DNA from: Methanobacterium sp. BRmetb2
GTDB lineage: Archaea > Methanobacteriota > Methanobacteria > Methanobacteriales > Methanobacteriaceae
Direction of reading: 5' to 3'
Assembly: GCA_003491285.1 (NCBI GenBank)
Contig: CP022705.1
Coordinates: forward strand, 1,507,501-1,571,500
Length of the DNA: 64,000 bases
A model generated the notes under the pieces. It did no database searches, was not told where the DNA came from, and saw nothing but the letters and a program-made list of their open reading frames with translations. Both the position numbers and the translations under genes were made by a program. Positions 53,950 through 62,711 of the stretch are shown here, piece after piece (position 1 is the first letter of the stretch; every line of letters begins with the position of its first letter).

Positions 53950-55083
53950 TTAAAATTTAGATGATAAACGATAATTCTCTAACCTTTTTTTAATGATATA
54001 AGCTCTGTTGTGGTAAGTGTGATTTTTCAGTACAAATTCATTCAATTCTTTAATTTTTTCTATTCTTTCTTTTTCGTTATTTAAATAATATTCAATTAAG
54101 TTATTTAATTCTTCTTTACTGGTAAAATATGGTAATTTACCCTTAAAAGTCTCTTTTGCTCCTTTCTCTCCGTTGGTTATCACCAATGCGTTGCTGGCTA
54201 TAGCATCAAAAACTCGACTATTAACTGCCCCATAATCTTTTGTAACTCTATTAGCATCATCAATAACGATTTTTGTAGAGGCGTAAACTTCTGGAATTTT
54301 TGAATAGTCAATAAATCCTTGGTAGTATTTTTTAAACTTATTTATTTTATTCCAATTTTTCCCATATAATTTAAAATTATATCTCAAACTTTCAGGATCT
54401 AGCATCTCAATTATATCCCGGGGATCATCCCAGTAACTACCTGTAAAACAGTAATCACTTTCATATTCTTTCCTCGGCGATATTTTGTTATTAAATCTGG
54501 AAGTATTGGTGGCTATGGGTAATAAATAACATTCTTTATTAGTTTCACCTTTTACATAGTTACAGGCAATATTACTATTGGCAAAAATAATATTATATTC
54601 TGAGAATCCCGGGTTAGAAACCCATCTATCAAACCAGTTTCGAAGCCATGCAATTTTAATTAAAGATTTATTAGAAGTTTTAATTTTTCTGGGGTCATAT
54701 GAATCTAGTAGAGATATAACTACATCTACATTTTCATCTACAGCATACCAATAACCGGATCCTTTCCGGGGTAAGAAAGTTATTTCCCATCCATACGTTT
54801 TTAAGGCTTCTCCCAATTCCATTGCAGTGAAATAGTCACCTGCTGAACTATTATCATCACATTCTGTTACTACAAAAGCAATTTTGGGATGATCTTTTGA
54901 AATATTCTTTTTCCCAGGCAATCCGATTTCTTTATCATTATTAAACAATGTAAAATTTGATAACTTTAATTTTATGGAGTTTAGCTGGTATTGCGTTAAT
55001 TTAAAATAGTCATCTAACTCATTTTTAAATAGTCTTAAATGTTTTTTGATTTTTTTTAAATCAATAAATTTTTCTCTTTTCAT
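53950..55083 (-). CDS. CgeB-like GT-B glycosyltransferase
   Basis: 377 residues. A basic helical leader of about 50 residues is followed by a GT-B type fold: KIAFVVTECDDNSSAGDYFT, VDVVISLLDSYDPRKI, KIAWLRNWFDRWVSNPGF, CFTGSYWDDPRDII and the C-terminal region with AVNSRVFDAIASNALVITNG and FVLKNHTYHNRAYII. The last part matches the Glyco_trans_1_2 (CgeB) domain. It is likely cytoplasmic and retaining. Donor unknown. ATG 55083 follows GAAGATCTTGT. Confidence 0.85.
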   Translation of the reverse strand: MKREKFIDLKKIKKHLRLFKNELDDYFKLTQYQLNSIKLKLSNFTLFNNDKEIGLPGKKNISKDHPKIAFVVTECDDNSSAGDYFTAMELGEALKTYGWEITFLPRKGSGYWYAVDENVDVVISLLDSYDPRKIKTSNKSLIKIAWLRNWFDRWVSNPGFSEYNIIFANSNIACNYVKGETNKECYLLPIATNTSRFNNKISPRKEYESDYCFTGSYWDDPRDIIEMLDPESLRYNFKLYGKNWNKINKFKKYYQGFIDYSKIPEVYASTKIVIDDANRVTKDYGAVNSRVFDAIASNALVITNGEKGAKETFKGKLPYFTSKEELNNLIEYYLNNEKERIEKIKELNEFVLKNHTYHNRAYIIKKRLENYRLSSKF

Positions 55084-55356
55084 ACAAGATCTTCTATGGA
55101 TTTATGATTGAATAAAATTATAAATTAGTGGGGAAACCTTAATTTTTTCCAAGTAGTCAAAAATATTTTGAGTTATAATTGAGATTTGATAAGATAATAT
55201 AAAGTATCTTTTATTCTGTATCTAATTTATATAAATAGCCCTATCCATAATTTAATTGTTTTATAAACTCCAAAAACTGAAAGATTCATTTTTCATCATG
55301 TTAATGGATATTACAGAATAATATGCTTAATAAAAATACTCATTATTAAAAATTAT

Positions 55357-57120
55357 TTAGTTTTCTTCCAAATCCATATATTTTTCCAGTTCTTCGAATG
55401 ATTTTTTATCAGCGACAACAGCAAAATCCATTAATATTTGTAATTTAGTTGTATATGGGTCGCTATTTTTGGACATGGTCATTAATGTTTTGTTTTTAGG
55501 ATATCTATTTGTAAATCTTTCTCTAACTAAATCTTCAACGCATTCCGTAAAACCGATCTTTTTTTCACGATACAAATTAATAATGGTCTTTATTTTCGTA
55601 TTCAAAAAATAATCTAATTCATTAAATCCTAAAAACTTTAAAAAGAGCCTGCTTTTTGGCCCAAATTCCTCAAATTTACGGTTCAATATCATTTTAAGAT
55701 TATTTCTAACATACGGGTAATCCCATAAAAATGGTTCTTTTTCATGGTAGGTGGTATCGCCTTTGGTTAAGTACGGTTTTATATTTACTTGTGGTAATGA
55801 ATCTCCAGCAAATGGAATTTCCAGCAATTCTGGTTCTGATCGTTTTAATATTTCATAGATATATTCCTTGAAATATTCATCTCCATTTTCACCGTATATT
55901 ATAGCCAACCAGGTTTCATATTTAGTGTAAAATAGGGGGAAGAAAAAGTTTTTGTGGAACAAAATTCTGCGGGCAAACCAGCGATTTCCTGAGTATATTT
56001 TGTCCATAGTATACCGTTTAAAAGCATCCATACCTAGCTGGGCTAATACGGCAGGATTAGTAATTTTTCTATTATAAGATGGTACAAAATCTTTAGAGTT
56101 AAAGTCTCCTTGAGATATGTAAAAGGTTAAAATATAATCATTATATGTTTTTGTATTAGGTCTTTTATTATTTTCTAGTAAATGATGGAAATGGGGAATA
56201 TCAAGGACTTTTGCTACTTTTTTAGCTATGACTACGTCTGGATGATTACTTTGACCTGAAGTATGGCACTCGAAGGGTATTCCATTTTTCTTACATATTC
56301 CTGATAGTATTGCAGCGGTTAACCTGGAATCAAATCCACCGGTTAATCCTAAGGTAACCTTTTCGATATGAGGTTTTATATTAAGTAAATTTGATTCTAC
56401 AAACTCCATCAACATCTCAAAATATTCGTTGTATAATTTTTCTTTATTGTTATTATACTCATCTTTAAACCATTCCGGAACTTTAATTGAATCTTTTCTT
56501 TCAATATTAATTTTTCCGGCACTGAACTGTATTAAATCATTTGGAAATATCCTTTCAATGTCTTTAAAAATGGTTTTTTGGGGAACTTTACGGGTAGACC
56601 ATTCTCTGAAAATTGAATCTTCCATAAAATCAATATCAAAATGGTGAACGAAGGTTTTTTCTCTGAATTTTTGTATTCCATCTACTATTAGTTTTATTTC
56701 AGTTGCAAGCACCTGGCAGTTTTCGTCTTCATAATAGAATAACTGTCTTAAACTTAGAGGCGGAGTTTTAAAAAACCCATTACCATCTTTATCTATAGAA
56801 ATAAGTTGATAATCTCCATGTAAATCTGCTGATTCATTAACTTCTTCGAATAATTTACATATATCCTGATTTCGCATTTTCCGGTTTATATTAACCAGTC
56901 CATTGCATAAAAAAAGATTATCTTTGTCAACATAATAAGAATAACTATATGATTCGGGTATAATGTGATCATAAGGGTAAATATAAATAATAAAATTAGA
57001 AATTTCCAATTTAACTGATTCTCTAGAAATTATGGATGGTGCATAAGCAGATTTTAAAAAGTTTTCATTAACATGATTTTCTTGGAAATCAGCTTTTTTT
57101 GATATTAAAATAAAATGCAT
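55357..57120 (-). CDS. Asparagine-synthase-like amidoligase, copy A
   Basis: 587 residues from ATG 57120 behind AGAGGTTCAGA. Residues 1-175 resemble the Ntn glutaminase half of AsnB (LFLCNGLVNINRKM; GDYQLISIDKDG; LRQLFYYED; VLATEIKLI), but the catalytic Cys2 is absent (protein begins MHFIL). Residues about 225-420 form the ATP-PPase synthetase domain with the PP-loop LGLTGGFDSRL (258-268) and HPDVVIAKKVAKVLDIPHFH. It should adenylate a carboxylate and use free ammonia or an amine, as beta-lactam synthetase and lasso cyclases do. The likely target here is a uronic acid in the glycan. It has a tandem paralogue starting at 59020. Confidence 0.85.
   Translation of the reverse strand: MHFILISKKADFQENHVNENFLKSAYAPSIISRESVKLEISNFIIYIYPYDHIIPESYSYSYYVDKDNLFLCNGLVNINRKMRNQDICKLFEEVNESADLHGDYQLISIDKDGNGFFKTPPLSLRQLFYYEDENCQVLATEIKLIVDGIQKFREKTFVHHFDIDFMEDSIFREWSTRKVPQKTIFKDIERIFPNDLIQFSAGKINIERKDSIKVPEWFKDEYNNNKEKLYNEYFEMLMEFVESNLLNIKPHIEKVTLGLTGGFDSRLTAAILSGICKKNGIPFECHTSGQSNHPDVVIAKKVAKVLDIPHFHHLLENNKRPNTKTYNDYILTFYISQGDFNSKDFVPSYNRKITNPAVLAQLGMDAFKRYTMDKIYSGNRWFARRILFHKNFFFPLFYTKYETWLAIIYGENGDEYFKEYIYEILKRSEPELLEIPFAGDSLPQVNIKPYLTKGDTTYHEKEPFLWDYPYVRNNLKMILNRKFEEFGPKSRLFLKFLGFNELDYFLNTKIKTIINLYREKKIGFTECVEDLVRERFTNRYPKNKTLMTMSKNSDPYTTKLQILMDFAVVADKKSFEELEKYMDLEEN
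56599..56817. repeat. Near-identical tract shared by the two amidoligase genes, copy A
   Basis: 219 bp that match 58502-58720 with about four mismatches, at an offset of 1903 bp. It encodes residues about 102-174 of copy A. The flanking sequence of the two genes is far more diverged, suggesting recent gene conversion. Confidence 0.8.
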
Positions 57121-57202
57121 AGTCTGAACCTCTTTACCTATTAAATAAATGATTATTTATTGAAAATAGTGCTAGCATCTACTAAAGGATTAAATCGTTA
57201 AG

Positions 57203-59020
57203 TTAATTAACATTTTCTAAAGCATATTTTTCAATTTCTTCGAAAGATTTTTTATCAGCGACAACAGCAAAATCCATTAAAATTTGTGTTTTAGTTATAT
57301 ATGCATCTCTTGCTTTGGTCAGTTTTAACATGGTTTTATTTCGGGGGTATTTACCAGAGAATTTTTCTTTTAATAATCTTTTAAAACATTCTTTTAAATT
57401 TATTCGGTTTTTGTTATATAATTCCAAGATTCTATTTATATTTTCATTAAGGAAGTAGTCTAATTCATTTAAGCCTATAAGTTTTAGAATTGATTTTTCA
57501 TTTTTGGTTAATTCATCAAATTTTTTCTTTAGAATCGGCTTTAATTTTTCACTTACAAAGTTGTAGTCCCATAAAAATGGTTCTTTATCATGGTGTTTAG
57601 AATCGATTTCAGTTAAATAGGTGTCAGTATCAGTTTGGGGTAACAAATCTCCAACGAATGAAATATCTAACAATTTTGGTTCTGATCGTTTCAGTATCTC
57701 ATAAACAAATTCTTTATAGGTTTCTTTTCCCTCTTCACCATATAGCAATGCAAACCACATTTCATATTCGGTGAAAAATAATGGAAAAACAAAGTTTTGA
57801 TGGGATATAACTCTTCTAGCAAACCACCTGCAACCAGAATGTATCTTGTTCTGGTTATACCTTTTATAACCGTCAAATCCTATCTGATATATTTCAGATT
57901 CATTTACAGGGAAAGCACCTATTGCTGGTTCTACTTTACTATCAATTAGTGGCGAAAGCCTTGATGACATTTCACGATAATATTTGGGTATATAATCTTT
58001 TGAATTCCAATCTCCTTGAGCTAAATAAAATGTTAAAGCATAATCATTATAACTTTTAGTATTGGAAAAATCCTTATTAGGGGGGATATGATGAAAATGG
58101 GGAATATTAAGAATTTTAGCCACTTTTTTAGCTAAAATTACATCCGGATGATTATCACGACCCGCAGTATATGATATTAACGGAATATGATGTTTTTTAC
58201 ATATTTTTGAAAGTATTGCTGCGTTTAATCTAGAATCAAATCCACCAGTCAGTCCTATGATTATATTTTTAATGTTAGGTTTTAAGCTAACTAAACTTTT
58301 TTCTGTAATATTTAACAGGAATTTATAGTAATCATCATACAATCCATTTTTATCTTTATTAAAAGCATTAATAAACCATTCAGGGATATCTATTGAATTT
58401 ATTTCTATGATTATTCTTCCTTCATTAAAATATTTGATATCTTGGGGAAATATTCTTTTTATCTCTTTAAAAATTGTATTTTTCGGGAATTTTCTGGGTT
58501 TCCATTCTCTGAAAATTGAATCTTCCATAAAATCAATATCAAAATGGTGAACGAAGGTTTTTTCTCTGAATTTTTGTATTCCATCTACTATTAGTTTTAT
58601 TTCAGTTGCAAGCACTTGGCAGTTTTCGTCTTCATAATAGAATAACTGTCTTAAACTTAGAGGCGGAGTTTTAAGAAAACCATTACCATCTTTATCTATG
58701 GAAATAAGTTGATAATCTCCAAAGTAGGTTGAATTAGTATTATCATCAAAAAATTTACATATATCCCGATCTCTTTGAGAGTTATTAATATAAACAAGCC
58801 CATTACAGATTAATAACCTACCTGTGTCGTTGTAATATGAATAATCACGAACTTCATGATCAATATGGTCATATGGATAAACATAAACAATAAAATTAGA
58901 AATTTCCATCTTAACTGTTTCCCTAGATATTAAAGATGGAGCAGTGGATGAATTTAATAAATCTTGGTTTATATATTCATCTTTAAAACATTCCTTTTTT
59001 GATATTAAAATAAAATGCAT
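57203..59020 (-). CDS. Asparagine-synthase-like amidoligase, copy B
   Basis: 605 residues from ATG 59020 behind AAGAGGTCATAA. Same architecture as copy A: a glutaminase-like N-terminal domain without Cys2 (starts MHFILISKKECF), then an ATP-PPase with IIGLTGGFDSRLNAAIL and HPDVILAKKVAKILNIPHFH. An extra segment at about 340-375 (SSRLSPLIDSKVEPAIGAFP) is missing in copy A. Apart from one almost identical 219-bp tract and a conserved C-terminus (ILMDFAVVADKKSFEE), the paralogues differ widely, so they may act on different carboxylates or in series. The two are adjacent, 82 bases apart, and probably co-transcribed. Confidence 0.85.
   Translation of the reverse strand: MHFILISKKECFKDEYINQDLLNSSTAPSLISRETVKMEISNFIVYVYPYDHIDHEVRDYSYYNDTGRLLICNGLVYINNSQRDRDICKFFDDNTNSTYFGDYQLISIDKDGNGFLKTPPLSLRQLFYYEDENCQVLATEIKLIVDGIQKFREKTFVHHFDIDFMEDSIFREWKPRKFPKNTIFKEIKRIFPQDIKYFNEGRIIIEINSIDIPEWFINAFNKDKNGLYDDYYKFLLNITEKSLVSLKPNIKNIIIGLTGGFDSRLNAAILSKICKKHHIPLISYTAGRDNHPDVILAKKVAKILNIPHFHHIPPNKDFSNTKSYNDYALTFYLAQGDWNSKDYIPKYYREMSSRLSPLIDSKVEPAIGAFPVNESEIYQIGFDGYKRYNQNKIHSGCRWFARRVISHQNFVFPLFFTEYEMWFALLYGEEGKETYKEFVYEILKRSEPKLLDISFVGDLLPQTDTDTYLTEIDSKHHDKEPFLWDYNFVSEKLKPILKKKFDELTKNEKSILKLIGLNELDYFLNENINRILELYNKNRINLKECFKRLLKEKFSGKYPRNKTMLKLTKARDAYITKTQILMDFAVVADKKSFEEIEKYALENVN
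58502..58720. repeat. Near-identical tract shared by the two amidoligase genes, copy B
   Basis: Partner of 56599-56817. Both copies encode the same run from GDYQLISIDKDG to DSIFREW with one residue change (Phe or Leu), whereas sequence outside the tract is only moderately similar. Confidence 0.8.
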
Positions 59021-59344
59021 TTATGACCTCTTTATTTGATTTTCTTTTTATTCCATATAACCTGTACTGAATTACTGGGTTCTAATTTGGATTTTTGACA
59101 TTTTTAATGTTTTTGAATAATTATCAGCATAATGAAAGGATTAGGTCCTCTGCTCTCTTAACGTCATATATAGTTTAGGGTATTCCTATATCCCTACTGT
59201 AAATTTTAACCCTGTTGTTATATTTAGTAGCACCATATCAGTAATTATATTAAAACAATTTTTATGTTCTTTTCCATTAAAAGTATAAAAAGGGATAAAT
59301 TTAGAGATAATTTTCCGATTGATAATTTCTTATTAAAGGAATTA
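59021..59344. other. Intergenic, no gene recognised
   Basis: About 320 bases upstream of amidoligase copy B and downstream of the GT-methyltransferase fusion. A slightly less AT-rich patch near 59150-59220 contains AGGGTATTCCTATATCCCTA, a weak imperfect hairpin. No tRNA features or coding frame were found. Confidence 0.4.
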
Positions 59345-62098
59345 TCAGGTTTTTTTGAATTTTGCAGTAATAATTCCATACCTTTTCTTTTTATTAGAAT
59401 GATCATAAGGAACATTTTCAATTAAACTTTGATATACGCCCTGTTTTATCTTTTCAAAATGTTTTTCTTCTAGTAAAAGTAATGGTTTAAACTTTTTTAT
59501 AATATCAAAAGAAAAAACTATGGGCTCACAGGGTGTAGGGTCATGATTTACATCACTTATTAACAAAAATAGTCCTCCTTTCTTTATCACTCGTTTTATT
59601 TCGGTAATGGATTTGTCCAAGTTGTCCAGATGGTCTAATGAATTAAAACTGCAAACAACATCAAAATAATTATCTGGGAAAGGCATATCTTCGCTACCTG
59701 AACAAACGTATTTCATTTCATGTTTTGTTGTCCCTAAGTTAGTGTATGAATCTACTAAAGGATCTAATCCTATTCTTTCTTTTGCACCATCTGCCCATTC
59801 TAAACTCCCTCTCGGTCCACAACCAATGTCAAGTATTTTTTTATCAAAAAAAAACTCTTTATCTAAACCGAAAAATCCTGTGTAAAAATATTCGTAGTGT
59901 TCATTTTTAAGAACGCCTTCTTCATTTTTTTTCCTTAACCAAAAATTAAGTTCACTTTCTGCTTTAGAATCTAGATTTTCATCTGAATATTCTTTGGATG
60001 AGGTTTTATCAAGATTTATAGATTTTTTAGCTTCAACCACCCAAGGCCATTTATTAATTTCATTTAAAACAATATTTGAATCTTTTATTTCTTTAGACTT
60101 TCGCAGTAATTCAGCGTTGTTTTTTGTTCGAATTTGAGGCCGGTGGTGATAAAGGTGGTATAATGTGTCATCTATTCGGTACATTTTTAGGTTGAATAGA
60201 TTTGCTCTTGTCATTAATTCATTATCTTCTCCACCCCATCCACTAAAATTCTCATTTTGCATTCCAATTGATATAAAAGAGTTTTTGTTCCAAAAAACTA
60301 TTCCTCCATCTGCCCAGGGTCTATTTTGTTCTTCAGATTTCACAGTCTTAAAATCATATTTTTTATCAAATTCATTTTTGTCTATAATGTCGGTTACACG
60401 ATATTTAAAGGGATGCACAACATCATAATTTCTTCTTAGCAAAAATAAAGACAATGCAATATTTTTTCTTTTAGTTAAACAGTCAATATCAGAATATCCA
60501 ATATATTTTGTTTCAGATTCAATAACGCCGTTATTTATTGATTTTGCTAAATTGAAGGGTTTTCCGTAGGAAGGAGTATTTAAAACTTTAAATGATTTGA
60601 ATAAATCCTCATAATTTCTTTTTAAAAACTCCTTATTGGAAATGTCTGAATGTTCAGATATTATTATGTTGGGAATACCTATATGTCCTAAATATTTCAA
60701 ACTAATATCTAAATTCATCTCCCTTTCAGGATCATTTGTTTTACGATAGGGTAGAATTAATGTCAGATCTTTAAAATTTTCGAATGGGTTTAAATTTACT
60801 ATTTCTTTCTTTAAATTTTCTTTGTTAAAATTAGAGAAGGTAGTATCATTGATTTTTTCTTTTGTACTGGTTAATTTTAATTTAAATAAAACTTTATTTA
60901 TACTTCTAAAAAAGATATTTTTTGATTTGTAAGTTAAATAACCTTTAATGGGAGAAATCTGCGCTAAATTCTTTTTTTCAGTTTTTAATCGATTCTTTAA
61001 CTTCGATTTTTCTCTTTCACTGGAAATTATAATTTCTTTTAATGCATCGGCAATTAATATTGCCTCATCATATTTCTTTTCATGAATTTTGTTAAATAAA
61101 ATGTTAATATACTGTTTGGTTGAGTTAAATTCTTCAAATTCTTCAAATAGACAATTTACCTCTTCTAAAAGTTCTTTTTTTTCTGTAGATGTGGTTTTGC
61201 TTAGTATGAATCCTTCCATCCAGAATTGTAGATGATTTTTAAATATAAAATCGGAATATTCTACTTTTTTGTACTTTTTCAACAATTCATATGCTTTTTT
61301 ATAGGCTTGAATCATGCCCATTAGGTTTTTCTTGTTTTTGTCACGACTTATGGATTCGTCTCCTTTAGAATCCCGGATTCTATTATAGTTAAACAGAAAT
61401 TGGTTATTTAAAAATAGTATTCCATTTGCTTCTAGGAAACTCTTTACTACAAAATATAAATCCTGGCCAGGTATGCCTTCTGGAAATTTAATATCGTTTT
61501 TTTCAATGAATTCTCTTTTAAATATCTTGGTCCAAACAGAGGGAGGAAGAGTAAATAAACGGGGTTCTTCTTGTATATTATCTATTTTCACTTCATTTAA
61601 TTCTTCAAAAACGCTGAAACATTTAGTTTTTCTATCTTCAAAGATGTATCTGTATCTGCTGAAAACAATATCCACATCTTCCTTTTCTATTTTATTATAT
61701 AAAACTTCACAGGCATTAGGTTCGTATGAATCATCAGGATCAAGAAACATTAAATATTTGCCATGTGCATTAGCCATACCAACATTGCGCGGTTTTCCAG
61801 CAGCACCACTATTATTATCTAGATGTAAAGCTTTAAAATTATTATATTTAGCAGCATATTCATTTATTATCTTTCCACTTTTGTCAGTAGAACAGTCATT
61901 GACCATTAAAACTTCTAGATTTTCCAAACCAATTGTTTGCGTTACAATAGAATCTAAAGCAGCTCTAATATAATTTTCTACATTATAAACTGGAATGATT
62001 ACACTTATTTTAAATTTACAGTTGTTTATAATTGATTTCATGTATTTAATTTGTTCACGTGTATTAGCTGGATATTTATTCGACTTTTCGTTATTCAT
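59345..62098 (-). CDS. Three-domain fusion: GT2 - chondroitin-synthase-like GT2 - SAM methyltransferase
   Basis: 917 residues. Domain 1 (about 30-260) is GT2: FKISVIIPVYNVENYIRAAL, VLMVNDCSTDKSGKIINEYA, YLMFLDPDDSYEPNACEV. A helical linker follows (about 270-430). Domain 2 (about 445-690) is a second GT-A domain of chondroitin-polymerase type: LTLILPYRKTNDPEREMNL, YIGYSDIDCLTKRKNI and the GT7C-like FSGWGGEDNELMTRANLF. Domain 3 (about 735-915) is a Methyltransf_11: ILDIGCGPRGSLEWADGA, DVVCSFNSLDHLDNLD and IKKGGLFLLISDV. The set suggests addition of two sugars and methylation, perhaps capping, by one polypeptide. No membrane segment is visible. Confidence 0.88.
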   Translation of the reverse strand: MNNEKSNKYPANTREQIKYMKSIINNCKFKISVIIPVYNVENYIRAALDSIVTQTIGLENLEVLMVNDCSTDKSGKIINEYAAKYNNFKALHLDNNSGAAGKPRNVGMANAHGKYLMFLDPDDSYEPNACEVLYNKIEKEDVDIVFSRYRYIFEDRKTKCFSVFEELNEVKIDNIQEEPRLFTLPPSVWTKIFKREFIEKNDIKFPEGIPGQDLYFVVKSFLEANGILFLNNQFLFNYNRIRDSKGDESISRDKNKKNLMGMIQAYKKAYELLKKYKKVEYSDFIFKNHLQFWMEGFILSKTTSTEKKELLEEVNCLFEEFEEFNSTKQYINILFNKIHEKKYDEAILIADALKEIIISSEREKSKLKNRLKTEKKNLAQISPIKGYLTYKSKNIFFRSINKVLFKLKLTSTKEKINDTTFSNFNKENLKKEIVNLNPFENFKDLTLILPYRKTNDPEREMNLDISLKYLGHIGIPNIIISEHSDISNKEFLKRNYEDLFKSFKVLNTPSYGKPFNLAKSINNGVIESETKYIGYSDIDCLTKRKNIALSLFLLRRNYDVVHPFKYRVTDIIDKNEFDKKYDFKTVKSEEQNRPWADGGIVFWNKNSFISIGMQNENFSGWGGEDNELMTRANLFNLKMYRIDDTLYHLYHHRPQIRTKNNAELLRKSKEIKDSNIVLNEINKWPWVVEAKKSINLDKTSSKEYSDENLDSKAESELNFWLRKKNEEGVLKNEHYEYFYTGFFGLDKEFFFDKKILDIGCGPRGSLEWADGAKERIGLDPLVDSYTNLGTTKHEMKYVCSGSEDMPFPDNYFDVVCSFNSLDHLDNLDKSITEIKRVIKKGGLFLLISDVNHDPTPCEPIVFSFDIIKKFKPLLLLEEKHFEKIKQGVYQSLIENVPYDHSNKKKRYGIITAKFKKT

Positions 62099-62711
62099 AA
62101 GAATCGACCAAGAGTTTAATTAAGAAAATTATTTACCAATTAATTGCATTAATAAACATTTTAATGAATATTCACAGCAAATTGTTTTTGATATTCATTT
62201 AATGTTTTAATGGACTTTCATTTATATTATAAATTTTTTATTATTGCTTGTTTTTATGTACTTTATATTAGTATAGTAATAGTTATGGGAGCTTATTTAT
62301 CACTTATTTTTGAAAGAAGTTTTGTATAACAGTTTGGATTCCTTGAGGGTATTTTAATATTGATTTGGGTTGCTATAATAAATGGCACTTTTCTTTGATT
62401 GTGTTTAATTTAATAATAAAAATTATTTTTGAATAATAGTTTTCGATTTTTTAATTATTTATTATACATCAATAACTAATTTTAAATTCTAATCAAATAT
62501 ATTACCAAATTTATAATTATACTCCAAATTTCATTTTATTGTATTTTAATAATTGATTTAAAGAATTTTTTAAATCTTTAGTTCTCCATACAATCTCCGC
62601 ATAGAATAATTTAATAATCCATTGATGAACAATATTATTAACCGTGTAAAATCTATATAGTTTTAGTAATTATTTGTCTAATTAAATAAAAATCAATCTT
62701 GGAGATAAATT
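62099..62711. other. Divergent intergenic region, 613 bases
   Basis: AT-rich spacer between the GT-methyltransferase fusion (minus) and the FkbM gene (plus). A TATA box TCTATATAG lies at about 62652-62660 for the FkbM gene. A 39-codon frame (ATG 62210 to TAA 62329) would encode a hydrophobic peptide (FIIACFYVLYISIVIVMGAY) but has no ribosome binding site. No RNA gene or repeat array was seen. Confidence 0.45.
62652..62660 (+). promoter_or_regulatory. TATA box of the FkbM methyltransferase gene
   Basis: TCTATATAG lies about 55 bases before ATG 62712. A start about 25 bases downstream leaves a short leader that holds the ribosome binding site TTGGAGATAA. Confidence 0.4.

Noticed and set aside
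55357..59020. The two ligases as one gene split or assembly duplication
   Set aside because: Outside the 219-bp tract and the C-terminus they differ widely, each has its own ribosome binding site and complete domains, so they are true paralogues.
59100..59240. Possible structured RNA in a less AT-rich patch
   Set aside because: Only a weak imperfect hairpin could be drawn; no tRNA arms or known RNA motif.
62210..62329. 39-codon hydrophobic frame in the FkbM upstream spacer
   Set aside because: No ribosome binding site and such frames are common by chance in AT-rich DNA; mentioned only in the intergenic entry.
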